From Capronia americana (lineage: Eukaryota; Ascomycota; Eurotiomycetes; Chaetothyriales; Herpotrichiellaceae), in assembly GCA_016110215.1 (NCBI GenBank), contig JADWQD010000002.1, forward strand, positions 2,937,661 through 3,001,660: a DNA stretch of 64,000 nt, read 5' to 3'. The notes under the pieces are model-generated. The model was given only the letters and a program-made list of their open reading frames with translations. It was not told the DNA's origin and searched no databases. Position 1 is the first letter of the stretch, and every line of letters begins with the position of its first letter. Position numbers and translations under genes: made by a program. Positions 1 to 11,630 of this stretch are shown here, piece by piece.

Positions 1-274
1 ATGCTCCACCATAATAATGTACGGTTGGGTACATCATTTTTCGGCGCTGAGAATCACATTTTGATCTTCGGTGATTACTCGACCGACTTCAGATCAGGAT
101 GTGGCAGTGAACATCTTCGCCCTAGTCCAGCATCCTTCGCCGCACTGGGTCTCATTGCACTAGCGATCTGTCAGATCTGCTCAATGGACTGCTACGGCCG
201 CAAGTTCTGCTTGGGGGAAGTCGTGTCCTTTTCTGTCGGTCTCACGCTGTCATCAAATCGACGGACATGGAGCA

Positions 275-2604
275 ATGCCTTCAGTCCTCGTTGCCGGTAG
301 TGCAGCAACATTAACCGTCCTACAATGCCTCCTGCTGGTGAGGCTCGCCAACCGCACGTCCACGAACAGTGGTGAAAAGGTCGCCTTGTATCTCACGATC
401 GTACTGTCGAGCTTCATCTTGTTCTCGATCTATGGAGTCAGCGCACTACAGACCTTATGCCTCCTGACCTGTCTTGCAGGCAGTCTTCTAATCTCCATCA
501 AAGGTTTCGCTGCTGAGGATCAGCTCGAAGTCTCCAACACATCCACGACCACAGAAACCGCGGCGCCATATCGCTGGCGATTGAGCAAGGTGCTCACGCG
601 AGATGCAGCCGCTGCAACTTCTGACGTGCCCCGTGCGGCCTTCCCTTATAGCCCATTAGCAGAGGGCTCGATCAGGCTGCTCAGGTTTCTAGACGGACAT
701 GATGCCCACCACCACGGTCTGCGATTCGAGCTTTATCACACCAAGCTGAGTTGGAGGCCCGAGTATGTGGCCTTGTCTTATTCTTGGGGAAGCAGTGACA
801 GGCAAAGCAAAGTGAACATCGTGGTGGACGGACAGATGTTTGAGATTTCCCGCAACCTTGCGGATGCCCTCCACAAGCTGCATCAGAACGCCATTCCTAC
901 AGTCTGGGTCGATGCTATTTGCATCAATCAGCAAGACAACATTGAGTGAGTCACCTAGTCAACCAAACATTACATCATGCTTCGACGCTCGCTGCGTTGG
1001 CCTGGCCAATGTTGATATATGCTAACGATGGTTACAGGAAGAGCAGGGAAGTTACGAGGATGTTTGCGATATACCGTACGGCACAGATGGTGATAATATG
1101 GCTCGGATTACACACTAGCCCAGAGAACGATATGCACGAGCTCGTGGCCGCCGCGGAGGACATCGAAAGACCGGCGAGCAGACTCAATCACAGCAACGCC
1201 TCTGATCTCAAGCTCTACGCTCTTGAACGGTTGTTATCCCAACCTTACTGGGCCCGAGTGTGGATTATTCAGGAGGTGGCAGCGGCAAAACAAGCACGGA
1301 TATTTTGGGGTTCCTATATCTTCGACTTGCGATCTTTGGAGACGCTGCTGCGTGACAGGCTCGCTCCACCTGGCAACAACCACAACTCTCACGACCTCGC
1401 CCAAAGGGTCATATCAGTCCGTGCTGCTTGTCGAGCACAGCAGAAGCCCCGGCTAATGGATATCCTGGCCATGACAACCTCGTCCAACACCAGCGTTCTG
1501 AGGGACAAAGTGTATGGCCTCCTCGGTTTGGCATCGGATTGGACCGACTTCGTGCAAGAACCCAACTACTCGACAAGAGTATCCGAGAAAACTCTTTGCC
1601 GCGAAATGACGTCCAACCATATCGCCTGGTACAGCTCCGCAGATATCATCTTCCTCCGAAGTACCAATCCACATCAGGCCGAGCTGCCATCCTGGTGCCC
1701 TGATTATTTTCATTTCCAGCCGCACGAGTTTGACAAGAACCTGATCCCCTACGTGGGCGGCAAAGACGTCAACCTGGGCTGGGAGAGGAGACGTGCTTTT
1801 GGTCAAGGATCCCCGACTATGAACGAAGTCGTCCCCGACACGTTCATCACCAGCGGTGACAGACTGATTCTGAAAGGCAGACGTATTGGCAGGATTACAG
1901 CTCTTGGCCCTCTGTTGGACGAAAGATCTGCGCCGAGCAGTTCCAACGAGCAGTTTTCCGCGGAGGACATTACGGATCGAGACATCGGAAAGGCCTTTCG
2001 CAGGTTGCTGCTGATCTGCCACAACCAGACATTCGGAATTCAGCCGTCTGCCGCCTTCTTCTCGCTCCTGTACGCCCTGCCTGATCATGTCTTCCAAGAC
2101 AGGGGTCATATGAGGGTAAAACAGTGGCTCGACTCGCACAGGGCGTTCTTCGAGTCATTTGGCGTGAAGCTGTCACCCGACTCCGATGACTTCTCGTTCA
2201 TTGCCCGCCGAGCGGGTAGGTTAAGCCCTTCGTCCAGAGTGCTCCCTGAGTGGAGAGAGTTCTTCAGCTTGAACGAAGACAACACCATCAGCCGGCGAGG
2301 AGAGCACCCTCTCTATCCCATGCTGGTATCGATCTCATCAATCCTGGAAGAACGCATGCGATTGATGTATATCCACGACCAAGTCCTTCTGGGTTGGGCA
2401 CACCGGGATGCAAAACCCGATGATATCGTCTGGCATCTCGAAGGGTGCACATTGCAAGCCATCCTCCGCAAATCAGAAGTGCTTTCTGAAAAACACGGCG
2501 AGAGCATCTACAAATTGATAGGCCACGCCTATGTCGATCCTGTCATGGCTAGTGGACGGTGGATGGCAAAGGAAACCAGAAGCCGGCTTGTGAATCTGTG
2601 CTGA
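275..2604 (+). CDS. HET-domain (heterokaryon incompatibility) protein with N-terminal membrane segments
   Basis: Two exons, 275-945 and 1038-2604, joined by a 92-nt GTGAGT...CAG intron with a GCTAAC branch site; 745 aa. The first ~70 residues hold two hydrophobic stretches (about 1-24 and 35-72), suggesting membrane anchoring. A HET domain begins near residue 163 with the motif ALSYSWG and continues with WVDAICINQ just before the intron; the next exon resumes with REVTRMFAIYRTA and IIWLG, as expected for the family. HET proteins trigger programmed cell death on non-self recognition between hyphae. The C-terminal ~400 residues follow the usual long, poorly conserved HET tail. The start at 275 is the first in-frame ATG of this frame. 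Domain call is firm; the allorecognition role is inferred from the family, since many HET paralogues have no known function. Confidence 0.9.
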
Positions 2605-2656
2605 TGGAAACTCCGCGATTGGATAGGCCGCCGGTGTGGCTGGAATGCCCATACCA

Positions 2657-4945
2657 CTATATCTTTGCACGGCTATATTTCTTCCACAAACTCCTTGCCT
2701 CGAGCAATGTCGGCCGGATGAAGTGATTGTCTGTCAACTCGCTCTGCTTCGCCACCTCCAGAAGTCCATCGTAGGGTGTCTGACCTGACCGAGCAAACAC
2801 GCTATTCAGCTCATACTCGGTGAAGCCAAACGCCTCAACCACCCGATCCACATTCCTCGTGAAAATCGAGATGGCGTCCTTATGAGCAAGACGTAGATTG
2901 GCCAGATCCTCTGCTGAAAGGAGTTCTGTACCGGCGAAAGCGGCCAAGCTTTCGATGATGGCGGTGAGGGCAAACTGTGGTATTGTCAGCGCTGGACTGA
3001 GGGACGATGGGGAGGCGATCCATGGTAGGCAGTACTTACGACATTCGCCAAAGCCTCCAAGGTCGGTCTGTCCTCATTCGGACTCTGCTTTACCTGCGCT
3101 TGCATCGCGCGGCAATATGTGAGGTCCGCATGAGCCATGGTGAGCTCAAAGACATCGTAACTGGTATCCTTTCCGCCAGCCACGTCGTCCAGGTGTCTCT
3201 TCGCAAGAAGTGCTGCTCTGAGCTCGAGGAACTCTACTTGGATATGAGGGCTGGACCAGGCATCTACGGCGACAACTTGAGATCCCCGCGACATCTTGGT
3301 GCGGTCTCTCAACCGCCCCAGATAGGACAAGGCGCTGATGGAGCTCTCCGATTTACTGTTTCACGTCAGGAACGACACACAAGTCCGGGCGGAGAGGCAT
3401 GGCATACTTTTTCCAGTGCTTCACGACAGCGTTTCCAATTTGCTGTGAAAGGACGTATGTCTCTCCTTCGTACGTCCGTGACGGAGAGAGTTGCGCATAT
3501 AGCGCACCCAGTCCCGTTGCGGCCATATTCCCTGGCGACTGATGAGCGTCTTCGTATCTTCGCGATTTTGGGAGCTACCTACCGTGTCCGCCACAGCTCA
3601 GACGAGCGACCTCCACGTCACGCACGCCATGTTCGCTTACCCAGATCTTTGCTCCGACCGTTTGCAAATGGAGATCCTCGAGACTTTCGTTGACGATGTT
3701 GTCGATCCGGGCTCTCATCTCGCGACCAAGAAGCATCATCGCAACTGCCTGAGACGATGATCAGCGCCGAGATCGAAAAGAATTGAAGAAAGGCCTTCCA
3801 AGTTCATCATTTGACTCACCCGGGCCAATGCAGGAAACAGTCGGTTCTGCACGCTCGCATACTCAATCACTCTCTTCTCTTGTCCATCCTGGGCGTTGAA
3901 CTGCCGCCTGAAGCCTGTATACTTCAAGGCAATGACCACCGCCTTGGCCACTTCAATCCCGATCTCCTCGGACATCAGCCCCCGAATGATCACCATTGAA
4001 GTATACGCGTGCTTCGTGTTCTTGGCGGCACGATACGTCCCATCCCGCTCCAGAGACACCATCCCTGCCAGCATATTCGCCCTCGGAATCCGACAGTTCG
4101 TGAACGCCATGACCCCGTTGTCCATGGTCGCGAACGTCCCCATGCCTTTCTCGCCCTGCTCGTAGATCTGCACGCCAGGCATGAGGTCGTGGGTTTCAAG
4201 GTCCCGGACCTGCACTAGGAAGACGTGGTTTCCCAGGTCGTGGCCCTTGACGACCAGCCGGGCAATGATGAGGGCATGCGTCGCAACCACGCCGAGCGAT
4301 CCAATCCAGTACTTGTGACTCGACACAGTGGGCGAGTTGATCACGATCTCGTCCGTCCCTGCGCTCGGGTCGAACGTCGCCGTCGTCTCTATACCCCGGA
4401 CGTTACTCCCGTGGCCGAGCTCCGTCTGGGCGTAACATCCTGCGATCTCGAACCTCTCGGCCCGGGGGATCCAGTATGCCTTTTGCGCCGCGCTCATCTG
4501 GGCTTCGAGGTTTCGGATGAAAACTAAACCAAGATCAGTTCGGTCAGCGTCGTCTTCACCACATGACATCGGCTAACTATCTTCACTCGTGAGACCAGTC
4601 AAGTGAAACCGGCAGGGAACTGTGGGAAGAGGACAAAGAAGCCAGCTCACTCCGATAATTCACGCCCAACGACAAAATATCGCCGGCAATCTTGGTCGCA
4701 TCGACGAACTGCTGGTTCGACCAGCCCAACTTGAACTTCAAGGCCAGCAATTCTACCCCCTGCTTCAAGCGCAGCGTCCATAATTCCTTCCGCGACAGGG
4801 CGTGCGGATTGCAGCCCGGATCCGCGAACACCGGGTTCGTGGAGAGGGCGGCCAGGATCTCACATCGTCGCTGGAGACGCTCCTCGCCCCAGAGGAGTTT
4901 TGCCAGGGGGCTCGTGCTTGGGAGTGACGGCGTGGGCGTGGTCAT
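2657..4945 (-). CDS. Acyl-CoA oxidase (peroxisomal beta-oxidation type)
   Basis: Six exons on the minus strand: 4945-4651, 4523-3820, 3748-3583, 3531-3408, 3355-3040, 2974-2657; introns 127, 71, 51, 52 and 65 nt, all GT-AG; 640 aa, the usual acyl-CoA oxidase length. The second exon carries the flavin/acyl-CoA signature CYAQTELGHGSNVRGIETTA, followed by the KYWIG segment and the RVIEY..VQNRLFPALA region. Exon 3 ends in the conserved SCGGHG and exon 4 contains SRTYEGE, whose Glu410 matches the catalytic base. The enzyme oxidises acyl-CoA to trans-2-enoyl-CoA with transfer of electrons to O2. The C-terminus is -RAKI, close to but not a canonical PTS1, so peroxisomal import is likely but unproven. 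It ends convergently 52 bp from the HET gene. It could also be a paralogue for unusual acyl chains. Confidence 0.93.
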
Positions 4946-6100
4946 GTTTAATTTTCCCGGGCAACTAATTAATTAGCTACCAGTACAGCATCGACATCGG
5001 CATCGGCTTTTGCTTCTGCATCGGCCAAGTCGACTCAAGGAAGCTTTCCCTACTGTACCTCGTAGTAGACGTATCTGTTATATGTATCTGTATTGTATTG
5101 AATGTATGGTCACTCCCAGGCAAGCGCATCCCCAAGGACAGCTGACAACACACATATGTACGGGGTAAAGAATTGAGAAATCGCCGTCGGCACAACCCAC
5201 GACTCCAGCCGAAACGCCGAACCGGATCGGATGGTCTGATCCCCAGTACATACCGAGTACGGAGTACCGAATACTCACTCGTACCGAGGCAGCAGGGAGA
5301 GACCGTCGACTGACCTAGACACATCTCAATCGTGTGCAGAGTCGTCTTTTGTCGCGTCTCTTTCGTCTCTTCTGGACCAAACACAACTGCAGTCTCCACA
5401 GTAGGCTTCTTCCGGCACTTGCCTTTACTTTTGCTTCCGAGTGCTCGAGGCCAAACCAACGAATGCATCATCACCGGTGCCTCCCACCATGTGTATCATC
5501 GGGAAACATTCAAATAGCCTTGTCACATCCTACGGAGGGGAGTACTCCGGACGTCTCTTGGACGCCTCGGAAGGCTCGGCGAGGGAAGTGGAATCGCATC
5601 AGGTGTAAGTACGGTACTGGTGCTACGGAGTGGATACTGTACTTAAGCCCTTGCGTGACGTGACAACCGTTACCTTGTTTTCAATCTTCAGTGCACATTC
5701 GCCCGAGTTACGGGGTAATTGGTTCTGATATCCGCTGGTTGGCCTTGTTGAGCAACTAACTCACTTCGCAAAAGTCGAAGCACTAAGCACGATCAAGAAG
5801 CAGGAAGAAGACGGAGTTGCTGCTACAGAATATCATTGCCATGTCGACATCTAGTAGTGTATGGTCTCTCGCGACCTCAGCATATACAGAAATAGTTTGT
5901 ATGTGTCGACATACATAATGGGTATCATGAAGCAAGACGACTCTGGACACATTAGTCTGAGAATAGAGACCCAAGACAGCCTTGATATGATGACCGACAT
6001 GTTCCACAATAACGCCAGGCTCCTCGCTGTTGAGCAAAAACTAGAAAACTGAGGCAAGGAATGATGGTGTGTTCAGATGACCCACGCGAAATTGTGGTTA
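4946..6100. other. Intergenic, no gene recognised
   Basis: Upstream region of the acyl-CoA oxidase gene and downstream region of the membrane-protein gene. Only short overlapping frames without recognisable domains or convincing splice pairs. Confidence 0.6.
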
Positions 6101-7957
6101 TCACATGTTCTCCATAAATCTTCCAGCGCTTCGACCGCTGCTCTTGCTCACACGACTACCATCTTGGCTAGCAAGACTCCGGCCAACACCATCACCCAGT
6201 GCTGAAACTGGCAGTGGGGGCGCGTGCTCATCCATGCTTGGAGGCTGCTGGATGGGTAGTCGGATAGAGCTTGCAGCGGGACTGAGCGTCACAGGAGTCC
6301 GGGCGGGACTGGGCCGCATAATGGCAAATCCTTCGGGTCGACTGGGCGTCGCCAAAGAAACTTGACTGTTGTTCAGCCCTGATGGACCACGTGAATCGGC
6401 GAAGTCTCTTGTGCCAGAAGCGGTTCCGGTGGTAGCTGACGTTTCTCCAGTCTTCGCGGCCGAAGTAGCAGTTGTTGGCGAGGAAGGTATTGGCGGTGTT
6501 TGGACCCCCTGGCCTCCGTAGAAACCACGATTGTCCTGGTAGAATGAAGCTCCTGACAGGCCCCTCCCGGGTATGTCCGATGGACCTGCACCGACGTCTT
6601 TCTCGAAGGCCCCATAGTTCCCACCATAGGGGTCACCTCCACTGCCTATAACGGGGGCTATCTTGCGTCCGGCAATTCGCTGGAAGCCACGTTCAGACTC
6701 AGGCACGCTGGTTGTTGTATCAGCGGTGACCGTCGTGCCAACGGTTTGATTGCTGTGAGGTCGAAGGCGCTTCAAGCCATGGGCCACGACAGCTGCCAGA
6801 GGAGTTGTTGACGACCGCTGCGACATTGGGTACGCCTCTCCATTTCCGCCGCCTGCAAGCTCTCGGGCCGCAATCTGCTCGGGAAGTTGACCACGTGCTT
6901 TCAGCCGACGTCGGTACCAGCGGAGGAAAAAAAGAATGATGACCAGCGTCAGTGCAACACCTGCCACACCCCCAACAACACCTCCTACGACTTGTTGCTG
7001 AGCCGGAGTGAGACCTGTGCTGCTTCCGCCGCCTCCGCCGCCACCTGAGGTTGAGCTGGAAGTGGATGCTGGATCTGACGTGGGTGTGATGGAGTCGGTA
7101 GCGCTTGCTCCTGCAGCGCTGGTGAAGTAATCGGTCGCAATGGCAGACGACTCGGATCCAGAGGCTGTAGTAGACTCGTCGGATGAGTCTGTCGATGTCG
7201 GAGAAAGTTCACCAAAGGTGTAAGTACGAGAAGCACTGTTACTGCTAGTGATAGTGCTTTGAGTCCTGGTAGAGCTTCCTCCAAAGTACGGCTCCGTGGC
7301 GAGGATGGTGCCGTTGATCAGGGAGATTTCGAATGTTGAAGTTGCTGTCACGGTGACAGTCCGCTCTTCTGTGCTCGTTGTAGTGGTTGATATAGTGCCA
7401 TTAACCGGTGGGAGTGGACTCGAACTGGTTGTGACAGAGGTAATTGTCGATGTATCGGGTAATAATGGAGTGGTTGAAGAGGTGATTGTCCCCTGGACCG
7501 AATTGCTACCGGTATCAGTGACGGTGGTACCGTTGGAAATACCCGGAATGGTCACAGAAACGGTAATCGTCAAGGAACCAACGTCTGTCAAGGAAACAAC
7601 AGCACCGGTAGTGGCAACAGGCACTTCGGTGACTTTCGAGGTTGATGTGCCGTCATTGACGTTGACTTGGACAACACTGGCCGTGACGGTGGCATCGGGA
7701 GCCCTGGGTAACAGGTAGATTCCCGCATTTCTGCGCGGCAATACAGGTCGTGGGGAATGCTGGTAGTTCCCAAACACTTTTTGTCTCTGGAAGTCTGATA
7801 GACTTATGGTACGGGTTGGGAGAACCTGGTGGTCTGTTTCATCACTTCGCATGCCCAACTCCGAAGAGAACAATCCTTCAGTCCTTCTCGATCCCGAGTC
7901 CCGAGGATTTCGTACGTCAGGGTCTGTGATCTTCATCCGCTTCGCCGGTCTCTCCAT
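6101..7957 (-). CDS. Single-pass membrane protein with Ser/Thr-rich ectodomain-like region
   Basis: Single exon, 618 aa, ATG at 7957. Order of parts: a basic N-terminus (RPAKRMK) without a signal peptide; a Ser/Thr/Val-rich stretch from about 90 to 300 of the type seen in O-mannosylated fungal surface proteins; a Gly-rich spacer; one strong transmembrane segment at about 322-344 followed by RWYRRRLK; and a long Ser/Pro-rich tail of about 270 residues. The layout recalls fungal cell-wall stress sensors of the Wsc/Mid2 style, but there is no WSC cysteine domain and no N-terminal signal peptide, so that role is only a possibility. I do not recognise a named family. An alternative start further inside the frame would not create a signal peptide. 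Confidence 0.75.
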   Translation of the reverse strand: MERPAKRMKITDPDVRNPRDSGSRRTEGLFSSELGMRSDETDHQVLPTRTISLSDFQRQKVFGNYQHSPRPVLPRRNAGIYLLPRAPDATVTASVVQVNVNDGTSTSKVTEVPVATTGAVVSLTDVGSLTITVSVTIPGISNGTTVTDTGSNSVQGTITSSTTPLLPDTSTITSVTTSSSPLPPVNGTISTTTTSTEERTVTVTATSTFEISLINGTILATEPYFGGSSTRTQSTITSSNSASRTYTFGELSPTSTDSSDESTTASGSESSAIATDYFTSAAGASATDSITPTSDPASTSSSTSGGGGGGGSSTGLTPAQQQVVGGVVGGVAGVALTLVIILFFLRWYRRRLKARGQLPEQIAARELAGGGNGEAYPMSQRSSTTPLAAVVAHGLKRLRPHSNQTVGTTVTADTTTSVPESERGFQRIAGRKIAPVIGSGGDPYGGNYGAFEKDVGAGPSDIPGRGLSGASFYQDNRGFYGGQGVQTPPIPSSPTTATSAAKTGETSATTGTASGTRDFADSRGPSGLNNSQVSLATPSRPEGFAIMRPSPARTPVTLSPAASSIRLPIQQPPSMDEHAPPLPVSALGDGVGRSLASQDGSRVSKSSGRSAGRFMENM

Positions 7958-10292
7958 CGTAAACCCGGTCTATAACGAATGCATGAGGTGCGAGATGAGT
8001 CGGCCGGCGTCGGCGCAGGAGAATGACAGTGGTATTCGGTAGGGGGAGAGAGATTCCCGTATAACCCCCGTCCCTAGGTTGGTTGCAGGTGCTGAGTAGC
8101 GAATGTAGCGGGTCTTCGAGTGAGCGAGTGGTCTGGGGATTTCGAACGAATAAAATGAATGGCAGCTGGCGAAGAGCTCAGCGGGAGCGAAAGTCGGGTA
8201 GAGTCAGGGATCTGTCAGAAAGCGGGTGGTGTCAGAGAATTTGAGACATAGACATGAAGTGGCGGAAGACTATGCACCTCATAAACTCATCGCATCCTCA
8301 GGACGGTGTATGGCTGACTTGAATTCAGACAATGGTGCTCCTCGTGGCTTCATCAGGGGACCGTGTAATGGATAGGGAGCCGCCGTATCGTGGTCCGGAC
8401 TGATATTGAATGGATTGTCGCTGGTTGTGTTGCGAATGAATGGAAGCGAGGGGAGCTCCTTTCTTCGAGCCTCAAAGCAGCAATCAAACAGTGTTATTCG
8501 AGGAGTGACGGTGGTTGAGTCGACGGTGATTATGGGCAGGAGCACCTGTAACGATAGACGATATGCGACAATGATATTATTATGCAGACAACAACGAGGA
8601 CAAGCGACCGACAGCGTGGAGGAAGAGAGTGTGTGAGTGCCTGGTGAGGCGGTGGTGAAGCAAGGGAGAAGGAAACAGCAGGGGGAGGACCGTCACTTGT
8701 GTGTGAGAGCGAGAGCGCAGGCCTCAAAGAATTGCTCCGTGAATCTGAGCCCCACAGAAGTCCGTAGTGGACAAGCCAATTGGCCTTGGAATTCATATCC
8801 AGGCAGTTTGTAGCCACTAGAGGATCTAGCTCAATTATAGCGCGTGCTGGGCGCATCGGTTCCTGCGCTGGCGTCGCCTCTGCTGCTTCTGGAGTCCGCC
8901 CCGGAGATGAAGCGTCCGAGGCGCATCGAATCAGAAGGAGCACGAGAGATCAGCCCTCCACTCTTCAAATTCGTTCATTTGACAACCATTCAATTCCTGT
9001 CTCCTCCTCCAGCGCAATCTAGTCCGCACGACACCTGATTCCAACGAGTCTTCCGGAAGTTGCAGCCTCGTCCAACTTCTGCTCCCGCTCTAGCGATCAT
9101 CCGGCCTTGAGCAAATTGAAGAGGTGGAACCCTGGCTGCCCTACTTGGTGGACATTGGTGGGGAGCATGGTCTTACCCACAGCTGGAGCTTCTCCGAACC
9201 TCACCTGCAGCGTCGAGATTTGTTTGATTTGCTTGCAGTGTCCGACCGAAGCCAGGGAGTCAGGGTCAGCTCGTCGCGTGCACGCCTTGAACCGGGACTC
9301 GAGCTCCGCTGCGGTATGAAATGCGCGAAGGCCACATGTTATCACTTGCCGTCAAGCTGGCCAAGTGTCCGTCTGAAACCGCATATGAGCAGCGCTCGAC
9401 AGGGCTGCTTTCTAGCCTCATGCGGTTGGGAGCCGCGGACTGAAGCACAAACAATGACGTTGCACAACCCCGGAGGACTGCCACGCGCCATGTTGTACTA
9501 TTGCCATTGTTGCGATGCTGACCGGAAAGTCTCCTGTCGTGTCACGGGTCGAATAAGAACGCAATCTTCGAAGTGTTTGGTATGGGTCGCGTACCGTCCA
9601 CCCATTCTTCATCAGATCCTGGAGTCCTCGTCGTCGCTGGTCAGTATCCTGAGCCTTGTCGCCTACAAATTTGGAGCTATTTCGTAACTGCTCCCTAGTG
9701 CCTTTCGACGAGCATGGTCCTGGTCCAATTAATCTAACCTTGTTGTCATCACCAGCAGCTCTTATCGCTGTCCAGGTATGTAACCTCGGCCAATCATTCG
9801 GTATCAAGCGCTTTGCTTTGGGCCAGGTGCAGGAGATTCGGACGTGCAGGACCGTGCGACTGCAAGGAGAGACGCGAGCTCTCAGGCCGGGTGAACGGTT
9901 GCTAAGCGATGCCGCGAGCCTCGGTCCCTCCGTGCCATTTTACAAAGAGCCGGTTTAGCAAAATGGAATCCCGACTGCCATAATATATGAGGAGGTCTGG
10001 TCGTTCTTTGGTGAGGAGATATAAAACAGAGCGGGGAAGCCCAGTCCATATCTCGTCTGACTGAACAGTCTCGTTCTTATACACTCACGACTGCCCTGAT
10101 TTCCGTCAGACCAAGTCCGATTTTCGGCATTGGGATCAGATGCGGAGACAATCCCTCAGGTCCTCGATGTGAAGAATACTGAGTCGAGCGCCTTTCTGGC
10201 GTGAAAGCCTGCCGCTGACACAAACAATAGCTCGATAGGTAGGTGACACCGAGCTCAACATTATACAAGTCGGCGGTCGGAACAGCGCAACG
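7958..10292. other. Intergenic, no gene recognised
   Basis: 2.3 kb between divergent genes. Frames of up to 187 codons exist (for example 9124-9687) but start at non-ATG codons and show no domain or low-complexity signature of coding. A TATAAAA box sits at 10020-10026, 267 bp upstream of the next start codon. Confidence 0.55.
10020..10026 (+). promoter_or_regulatory. Candidate TATA box of the SCP2-like/hydrolase gene
   Basis: TATAAAA in an otherwise GC-neutral upstream region, 267 bp before the ATG at 10293. Distance allows a 5' leader of about 200 nt. Position-only evidence. Confidence 0.35.
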
Positions 10293-11630
10293 ATGGAGAG
10301 TGCATCGACCGGTTTCCACCTTTCTGAGGAATCTATTCGCTCCGCCATCGCAAACCTGAATGAAGACGTTGAATTCAAGGCGACCGCGAGCAGCATTGGC
10401 GACCATGTGAACTTTGCCATCCAGGTATCTGACCTCAAGACGGCAATTTGCTTTAACGTCACCGCAGGAAGGATATGCAATGCGGATCCGGGAATCGAAC
10501 CCCAGTTTATACTCAAGGCACAGCCAGAGCATTGGCTGCAGTTCTTTGCGCCGGTGCCGAAGCGTCCCTTTCAGACTTTCTGGGGCATGATCCGCGTCCT
10601 GGGAAAGCCCGCTGGCGTAGAAGTCCTGGGAGACAAGGAGGCATTTACCAAGCACGCTCGGCTCTGGAGGATTGTCTTGGACCGCATCCGAGAGGCAGTA
10701 AACGGCAGACAAGCCAATCTGTCCCAACAAGAAGAATATACTTCGGAAGATGAAACCGACGACGACTCAATCATAGGCCATTACACCTGGCTTACCCTGC
10801 CCCCGCTAGGGAAATGCAAGATCTTCTACGAAGTCTCCGGTCAAGGCAATCAGCCGATTCTCTTCCTCCACACAGCTGGGGCCGACTCTCGCCAGTACCA
10901 CTCCATGATGCTTAACAGGGATCTACAGTCTAAATACAAAATGTATGCCTTCGACCTCCCCGGCCACGGCCGCTCCTTCCCCGGCCAAAAGCAATACCCG
11001 CTCTCATACGCCAACTCTGAAGACTTCTACATATCCTGCATTCGCTCCTTCCTTGGTAAACTCAATATTCACCGATCTATCGTCACGGGCGCATCCATGG
11101 GCGGCCAGGTCTGCCTGGCTGTCGCTCTCCGCGCAAAAGAACTCGACGTCCGCGGCGTGATACCTTGTGAAGCTTGCGACTTCATTCCCTCCGCCGCAGG
11201 ATCAACAATATACAGTCTCGAAGGCGACGAAGCCATCCTCAACGCCGAGAGGGTCTGCGGAATGATCAGCCCGACATCCCCGGAAATCTACAAACGACTG
11301 AACTGGTGGATCTACTCGGCCCAGGCGTCGCGCATCTTCCCCGGCGATCTCAAATTCTACTTTGACGGATGGGACGGAAGGGAAAGGATGCACCTGATCG
11401 ACACGGTGGAATGTCCAATATACATGCTCACGGGGGAGTACGATTACAGCTGCAGCGTGGAGATGTCCCGCTCCACGGCGGAGAAGATCCAAAACGGGGA
11501 GAAAGGCAGCCACGTTGTGTTCGAGGCAATGCACGGGTTGGGGCATTTCCCGTTCAGCGAAGACCCCGTGCGGTTTATGCCTTACTTCAAGAAGGCGCTG
11601 GAATTCATTGCGGCAAGAACCCAAGGCTAG
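10293..11630 (+). CDS. SCP2-like domain / alpha-beta hydrolase fusion protein
   Basis: Single exon, 445 aa. The first ~150 residues resemble an SCP2/sterol-carrier fold (alternating strands followed by the WLQFF..P...FQTFWGMIRVLG segment and a charged helix). From about 165 an alpha/beta hydrolase fold follows: oxyanion-region HTAGADSRQ, FDLPGHGRS, nucleophile elbow GASMGG with Ser268, acid GEYDYS with Asp384, and GLGHFPFSEDP with His418. A complete Ser-Asp-His triad predicts an active hydrolase, perhaps of a lipophilic or acyl ester bound by the N-terminal domain; the substrate is unknown. The two domains are linked by an acidic spacer (residues about 147-157). The SCP2 assignment is by pattern only and needs a profile search; the hydrolase call is firm. 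Confidence 0.85.
   Translation: MESASTGFHLSEESIRSAIANLNEDVEFKATASSIGDHVNFAIQVSDLKTAICFNVTAGRICNADPGIEPQFILKAQPEHWLQFFAPVPKRPFQTFWGMIRVLGKPAGVEVLGDKEAFTKHARLWRIVLDRIREAVNGRQANLSQQEEYTSEDETDDDSIIGHYTWLTLPPLGKCKIFYEVSGQGNQPILFLHTAGADSRQYHSMMLNRDLQSKYKMYAFDLPGHGRSFPGQKQYPLSYANSEDFYISCIRSFLGKLNIHRSIVTGASMGGQVCLAVALRAKELDVRGVIPCEACDFIPSAAGSTIYSLEGDEAILNAERVCGMISPTSPEIYKRLNWWIYSAQASRIFPGDLKFYFDGWDGRERMHLIDTVECPIYMLTGEYDYSCSVEMSRSTAEKIQNGEKGSHVVFEAMHGLGHFPFSEDPVRFMPYFKKALEFIAARTQG

Noticed and set aside
1..300. 99-codon ATG frame at the start of the window
   Set aside because: Overlaps the start of the HET gene in another frame, lacks domain features, and no splice site joins it to that gene.
9124..9687. 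187-codon plus-strand frame
   Set aside because: Begins with GTG, Cys/Ser-rich without any recognisable motif; looks like chance open frame in GC-neutral DNA.
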